DNA from: Dasyornis broadbenti
Lineage: Eukaryota > Chordata > Aves > Passeriformes > Dasyornithidae
Length of the DNA: 64,000 bases
NCBI GenBank assembly: GCA_013397935.1
Contig: VZRN01006406.1
Location: 1,054,001 to 1,118,000, forward strand
Reading direction: 5' to 3'
The translations under genes were made by a program, and so were the position numbers. The notes under the pieces are model-generated. The model did no database searches, was not told the origin of the DNA, and was given only the letters and a program-made list of their open reading frames with translations. Every line of letters starts with the position of its first letter. Position 1 is the stretch's first letter. Positions 60,091 through 64,000 of the stretch are shown one piece after another.

Positions 60091-62049
60091 GAGTAAAGAT
60101 AGTTATTTGATGTAAAATGGAGGTGTGACCTTGCTGCAGAAGTGTTCATTACCTAACACTGCAACAAGCAAATTAATGGATTTTGGAATGGTGCAAATAA
60201 CAGTAATAATAATAGTCATTTTGGTTCCTGGCATTTGCTTGCTGACAGCCAGATTTAGCAGCAAGTGGTTTGTGTTATTTTTTTTTTTTTTATGAAAAGG
60301 ATTGCAAATAGAATTCCACATAACCTTAAAAACATTACAGAGCCATGTGTCTAGCGCAAGGCTATTGATGAGTAATCAAGGCTTTGCAAATGCTTATAAG
60401 CCAAGCAGTGGAAGCCCAGAAACAAAAGGCTGGCTGCCAGAAGAGTGTGTGCTTTGTGCAAGGGCACAGGTACATGTGGTGCTCCCAAGCACACAACATC
60501 CTGACATTCCATCCCCTCCATGGGAAACTGATGATTGTGGCTACTGTGGAAATTACTCACGGGATTTCACATGCATTTTGCACGTGACAAATGGTGATAA
60601 ACAATTAGTCTGTCGATGCTGTTTGAGGGAATTCTAGCACCGCTGGGAAGTGTAGAATTGTCAGGTTTGAACACCTTCCTCTCTGCAGTCCCTTGCTAAG
60701 CAATGTTGTCTGAATTACCTCCTCAGGCAGGTTCTAGTTCAGTTCTGGCCCTTCTGGGCTGCACTGCAGCTGCCCAGAGCCCTGTTAGCCAACATGGCAC
60801 CACCTCAAATGATCAGCGAGAAATTTAATCTTCAGCAGCTGATGGAGAAGGTTTGCCCTTCCCACCGCCTCAGCCTGTCTGCAGAGCACCAGGAGCAGGC
60901 CACAAGAATAATGTGCTATTCCAGGCAAAATTTACTGCAAGAGTGACTGCTGCTCCTGGAGGAGCTGGACAGATAGGGAGAAGCTGATGGCATTGCAGTG
61001 ATAGAGAGAGCACTGAAGCGCACTGCCCCGGCTGAAGGATGTGCCGCCAAAATTGACAAAAGGGAGCAGGAAATGCTGTACAGGGGGTTTTACCTCATTA
61101 AACCTCACAAAACCTAAACTAAGCCTTAGGAGCAGCTTGCAATAGAGCAAGTATTCTGTGTGGACCTGGAAGGATCACCTTTGTTTTTCAACAAAGATCA
61201 CAAATAGATTTCTACAACACTTTGATGTGTTTAAAACGGTGAAGTTACTAGGCAAGTAGGTACAATAAAAGAAACATCTCTGCAAATGGAAAACCCCCAG
61301 GCATATACGCCTTTCTAAATGCTAGTGGAATTTTAAACTCTGATAATTGCTTTGTAATGTAAGCAATTGCATTATGAGCATGAACACCGCAGCCCAGGCA
61401 TCGCCACGGCTGCACTTCCAGCTCTTCCTTCAGTCATTTCCCTCAAAGTACACTCTGATTGCAATGGGCTTGAACCTAACTCATGGCAGACTCTAAAGTG
61501 AGCTCATTTAACAGGCAAACCTGGTTTCTCTGTCATTATCTGTTCAAGACTGGCAGAGGGAGGAAGCCCTGCACTGTGGCTGGGAACCAGCTCTAATGCC
61601 ACCAGCTGGGAGCCTGTCCTGGCTTGGGAAAAGAGCTCCAGCAACATTTCCAGAGGGCACCAAATGCCTTTTGGTGTCTACAGCCATGCTTTATTAGAGA
61701 CCACTAGAACAAGGCAACTTCTCTAACACAGAAAATTTCCCTCCTCAAAGCAAAACAAATTAAAATGGAGAAGGCTGAAAACAAACCTGGCTGCATCCTT
61801 GCTAGCTCTTGTTTCTCTCAAACTTGCTCTGAATTTAGCACCTTCAGAGGCTGCATCTGAAATGTTTTCAATCTGCCCTGGGTTCAAGGCATTTCTCCTC
61901 ACGCATCACCACCCAGGCTGATGTCCGGCAGCCCTCAACAGCTGCCCCATGCAGCCTCTTTGCCCCAGGGGCAGGTGCCAGGGCGGACACAAGGAGCTGC
62001 CTTCCTCCTCTCTACCTCTTCTATGGATTAACATACACAGCAAATCACC
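60091..62049. other. Single-copy DNA with a poly-T tract
   Basis: A T14 run lies at 60278-60291. The plus-strand frame 60302-60637 (111 codons) ends in a Cys-rich piece (two CxxC pairs) that is superficially zinc-finger-like, but spacing fits no family I know. GC-richer DNA from 60650 to 61100 and 61540-62040 shows no exon. Confidence 0.4.
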
Positions 62050-62071
62050 AAAAAAAAAAAAAAAAAAAAAA
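62050..62071. repeat. Poly-A tract at gap edge
   Basis: A22 running directly into the second assembly gap. No retrocopy body is recognisable to its left. Confidence 0.95.
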
Positions 62072-62111
62072 NNNNNNNNNNNNNNNNNNNNNNNNNNNNN
62101 NNNNNNNNNNN
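62072..62111. other. Assembly gap (40 N)
   Basis: Forty N flanked by poly-A on the left and, after CAATG, by A20 on the right. The gap clearly sits in A-rich low-complexity DNA, so the real content and length are uncertain. Confidence 0.98.
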
Positions 62112-62116
62112 CAATG

Positions 62117-62136
62117 AAAAAAAAAAAAAAAAAAAA
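62117..62136. repeat. Poly-A tract right of gap
   Basis: A20 homopolymer separated from the gap by CAATG. The two A-runs may be one interrupted array. Confidence 0.95.
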
Positions 62137-64000
62137 CTGTGTCAGGGAGGGAATGAAACAAGATGCAAAATTGCCTGGAGGTGCAGGAGAGGTTGGATTT
62201 GGTATGAAGCAACCAGAAGCTCCCCAAAGCTGGGCTAGGATTTCCTTGGTGCTGGGCTGTAGGTGACCAACCTATTGCTGGTAGGTCCTCCCTCAAGTTT
62301 GCTGCTTACCCTTTTCGTAGAATCCGGGCTGAAATTGTGTGGTGGGTGCCTGCTGCTGAGTTTCAGAGGAAAAAGTTTCACGGAATAGCATCACAGTTTA
62401 CAAGCAGTGGGCTGGAGAGGAAATGCTGTGTTTTCTCTATGTTAAGGGCTCTGAAGCATTTAATTGAAAATCTTTAGCAGCGCTGTACTTAGGAAGAGGA
62501 ACTGGGAATTTGACAGTAGGGGGTTGGTGTCAAATGTGTGCATTTTGCTATTTCTGGGGAGGAAAAGAAAAAGGAAGAAAGAAAAAAAAAAAGCCAAATT
62601 GGTCAAATTGTGATCCTATCCAGCTTTGCAAATACTCGGTAAATACCTCAAACATAGGTCCCAAATTCTGCAGTCAAGCTTATCCCTGGATTTCCTTCGC
62701 CCCCAGATCCCAGGAGGGGACACTTCCTCTCCCAAGTCCTTGGTTTTTGGGGAAAAGGCAAAAGGTCCTTCTCCCTGTGTCCTTCCTGAAGAGCCATCCC
62801 AGGTGCCCCCCATAGCCCTGAGCCTCCTGCTGGGTGCTCGGGACTGGGTACATCCCACCAGAACTGGGAGGGTCTGGACCCTGGTGAAAGGACTGCACTG
62901 TCCTCCCACAGATCCCAGCACAAGGGATCATCCACACTTGGGATAGGCGTCTGTTTTAACCACACATGTACCCACATTCCTGACCTTTTGGCCATGCTGC
63001 AGTTGTAGTCATTATCACTCCTGAGAATGCTGCGATTTTCTGTTCTTTCAGTTCCTCAATTACAATGATTATCACATTAAACATCCCCGGTACTACAGGA
63101 ACAAACTAAAAATAATAAGCTTGTATCTTCCTAATACAAATGAAACCCATTTGTACTACTAAAAGCGTAGCAGGTTCATTGTTTCCCAGTAATGAAGCTT
63201 TCACCTCAAGAGATTCAATTCATAAAAAATACTTGCCAAGGCTCTGCACATTTTCTTTTTTTTTTAAAAAATTGCCCATTAACGGTCCTTTAAGTTCATA
63301 TCTGATTAAACATCAGACCAGCAACTGAAATAAAAGGGAAGAGACACACAAAACTAGAAAAAAACCTATCATTTCTTATGGCAGGGACCCCACATCATTC
63401 TCAGACAGGCAGCCCTGTGCCCACCTAGGCTGAAGGCATTGTGCACCTTCCCCTGCTATAAATAGCTGCAGACACCTTTGTTCCACTTCCCAAAATAGAG
63501 ACACATTGCAAAGGAGATAGGAAGAGCAAAACACTGTACATAAGCTCTGTTTTCATATCTATAAATATGAATTTGTAACCACCAAACCCTTACAGGGTGG
63601 GCAATAGCCCAGCCAGTGAGGTGCTGTCTGCAGGCACCTGCAGGGGAACCAATTGAAGGATGCAGGCACCAGGTGGGGGGTGAGGAACAAGCCGGTTTTG
63701 ATGCTTTTCCACGTCTCCCCATGACATGGTCCAAGTCACAACACTGTGGGTAAAATGTGTAACATAAAAATTGAGATCTGGCTGCTCCAGAGTTTCAGCA
63801 AAGGTAAATAGTCCATCTTTAGGTCTGCTCACTGCCTCCATAGGTCAGGACAGGCTTCGAGGGAGCATTTCGTGTTCCACAAGAGTTGTGTGAAGGGACA
63901 TGGGCACCCAGGCTCTGCTCTGATGCCCCCCTGGGGAGATGAGCTCCTGCTACCCTGGGCAAAACAGAAATGATCCTGGTTTTCCCATCCTGGTGGCTTC
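62137..64000. other. Single-copy DNA, nothing recognised
   Basis: No gene or transposon recognised up to the window end. An A-rich run lies near 62573-62592. The interval 62680-62950 is GC-richer and open in several frames on both strands (up to 115 codons), which cancels as coding evidence. A small AT-rich patch at 63000-63120 contains CAATTACAATGATTATCACA. Confidence 0.45.

Noticed and set aside
60302..60637. Cys-rich C-terminal segment resembling a zinc-binding knuckle
   Set aside because: Two CxxC pairs occur but spacing fits no zinc-finger class I know and the upstream part is random-looking; probably chance.
1..64000. CRISPR arrays, operons, tRNA, rRNA, snRNA and LTR retroelements
   Set aside because: Looked for on both strands; no repeat-spacer array, cloverleaf with A/B boxes, conserved rRNA/snRNA words or paired LTRs were seen. 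The DNA is vertebrate, so prokaryotic features are not expected.

Overview
This window looks like a gene-poor stretch of a bird nuclear genome. The clearest evidence is chicken repeat 1 (CR1) LINE debris with bird-type 3' ends: CR1 tails carrying the ATTCTRTG-type terminal repeat and the 'GGAAGGGACC' block occur at about 7904-8222, 42566-42630 and 53255-53862. A songbird is likely from the style of these copies, but that is a guess. Most of the sequence is single-copy and AT-leaning with scarce CpG, and there are two assembly gaps, both at simple repeats (4286-4349 and 62072-62111).

I find no protein-coding gene. Every open frame is short (about 200 codons at most), lacks recognisable domains, and overlaps comparable frames on the other strand, as expected by chance in 64 kb. 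The only recognisable protein-like signals are LINE relics: an eroded CR1-clade reverse transcriptase on the minus strand (about 9920-10357), the C-terminal end of CR1 ORF2 inside the 53 kb element, and a very old CR1 at about 204-620. A few short pieces resemble the amniote MIR (CORE-SINE) family (3448-3570, 15799-15850, 34034-34155; weaker at 47776-47880 and 59045-59085). I see no tRNA, rRNA, snRNA, CRISPR or complete mobile element.

Layout: 0-4 kb, old CR1, two AT-rich regulatory-looking blocks and a MIR relic; 4-10 kb, microsatellite/gap, CR1 and featureless DNA; 10-21 kb, LINE RT relic, mixed single-copy DNA and a motif-rich block at 17.6-17.9 kb; 21.36-22.32 kb, the only CpG-rich patch, a possible promoter or first exon; 22-53 kb, long single-copy DNA with AT/homeodomain-core-rich blocks near 24.6, 28.0, 31.4, 32.6, 34.5, 38.0, 46.3 and 49.2 kb; 53 kb, the longest CR1; 54-60 kb, further blocks near 54.0, 58.8 and 59.9 kb; 60-64 kb, featureless DNA and a poly-A-flanked gap.

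The most economical interpretation is an intergenic or long-intron regulatory landscape: few repeats, many candidate enhancer-like blocks and no exons. That is an inference; conservation cannot be measured here. No previously undescribed gene system is visible. The items most worth checking are the CpG-rich patch at 21.4-22.3 kb, the block at 17.56-17.94 kb with a 21-bp palindrome, and the block at 49.08-49.33 kb with an inverted pair of forkhead-like sites.
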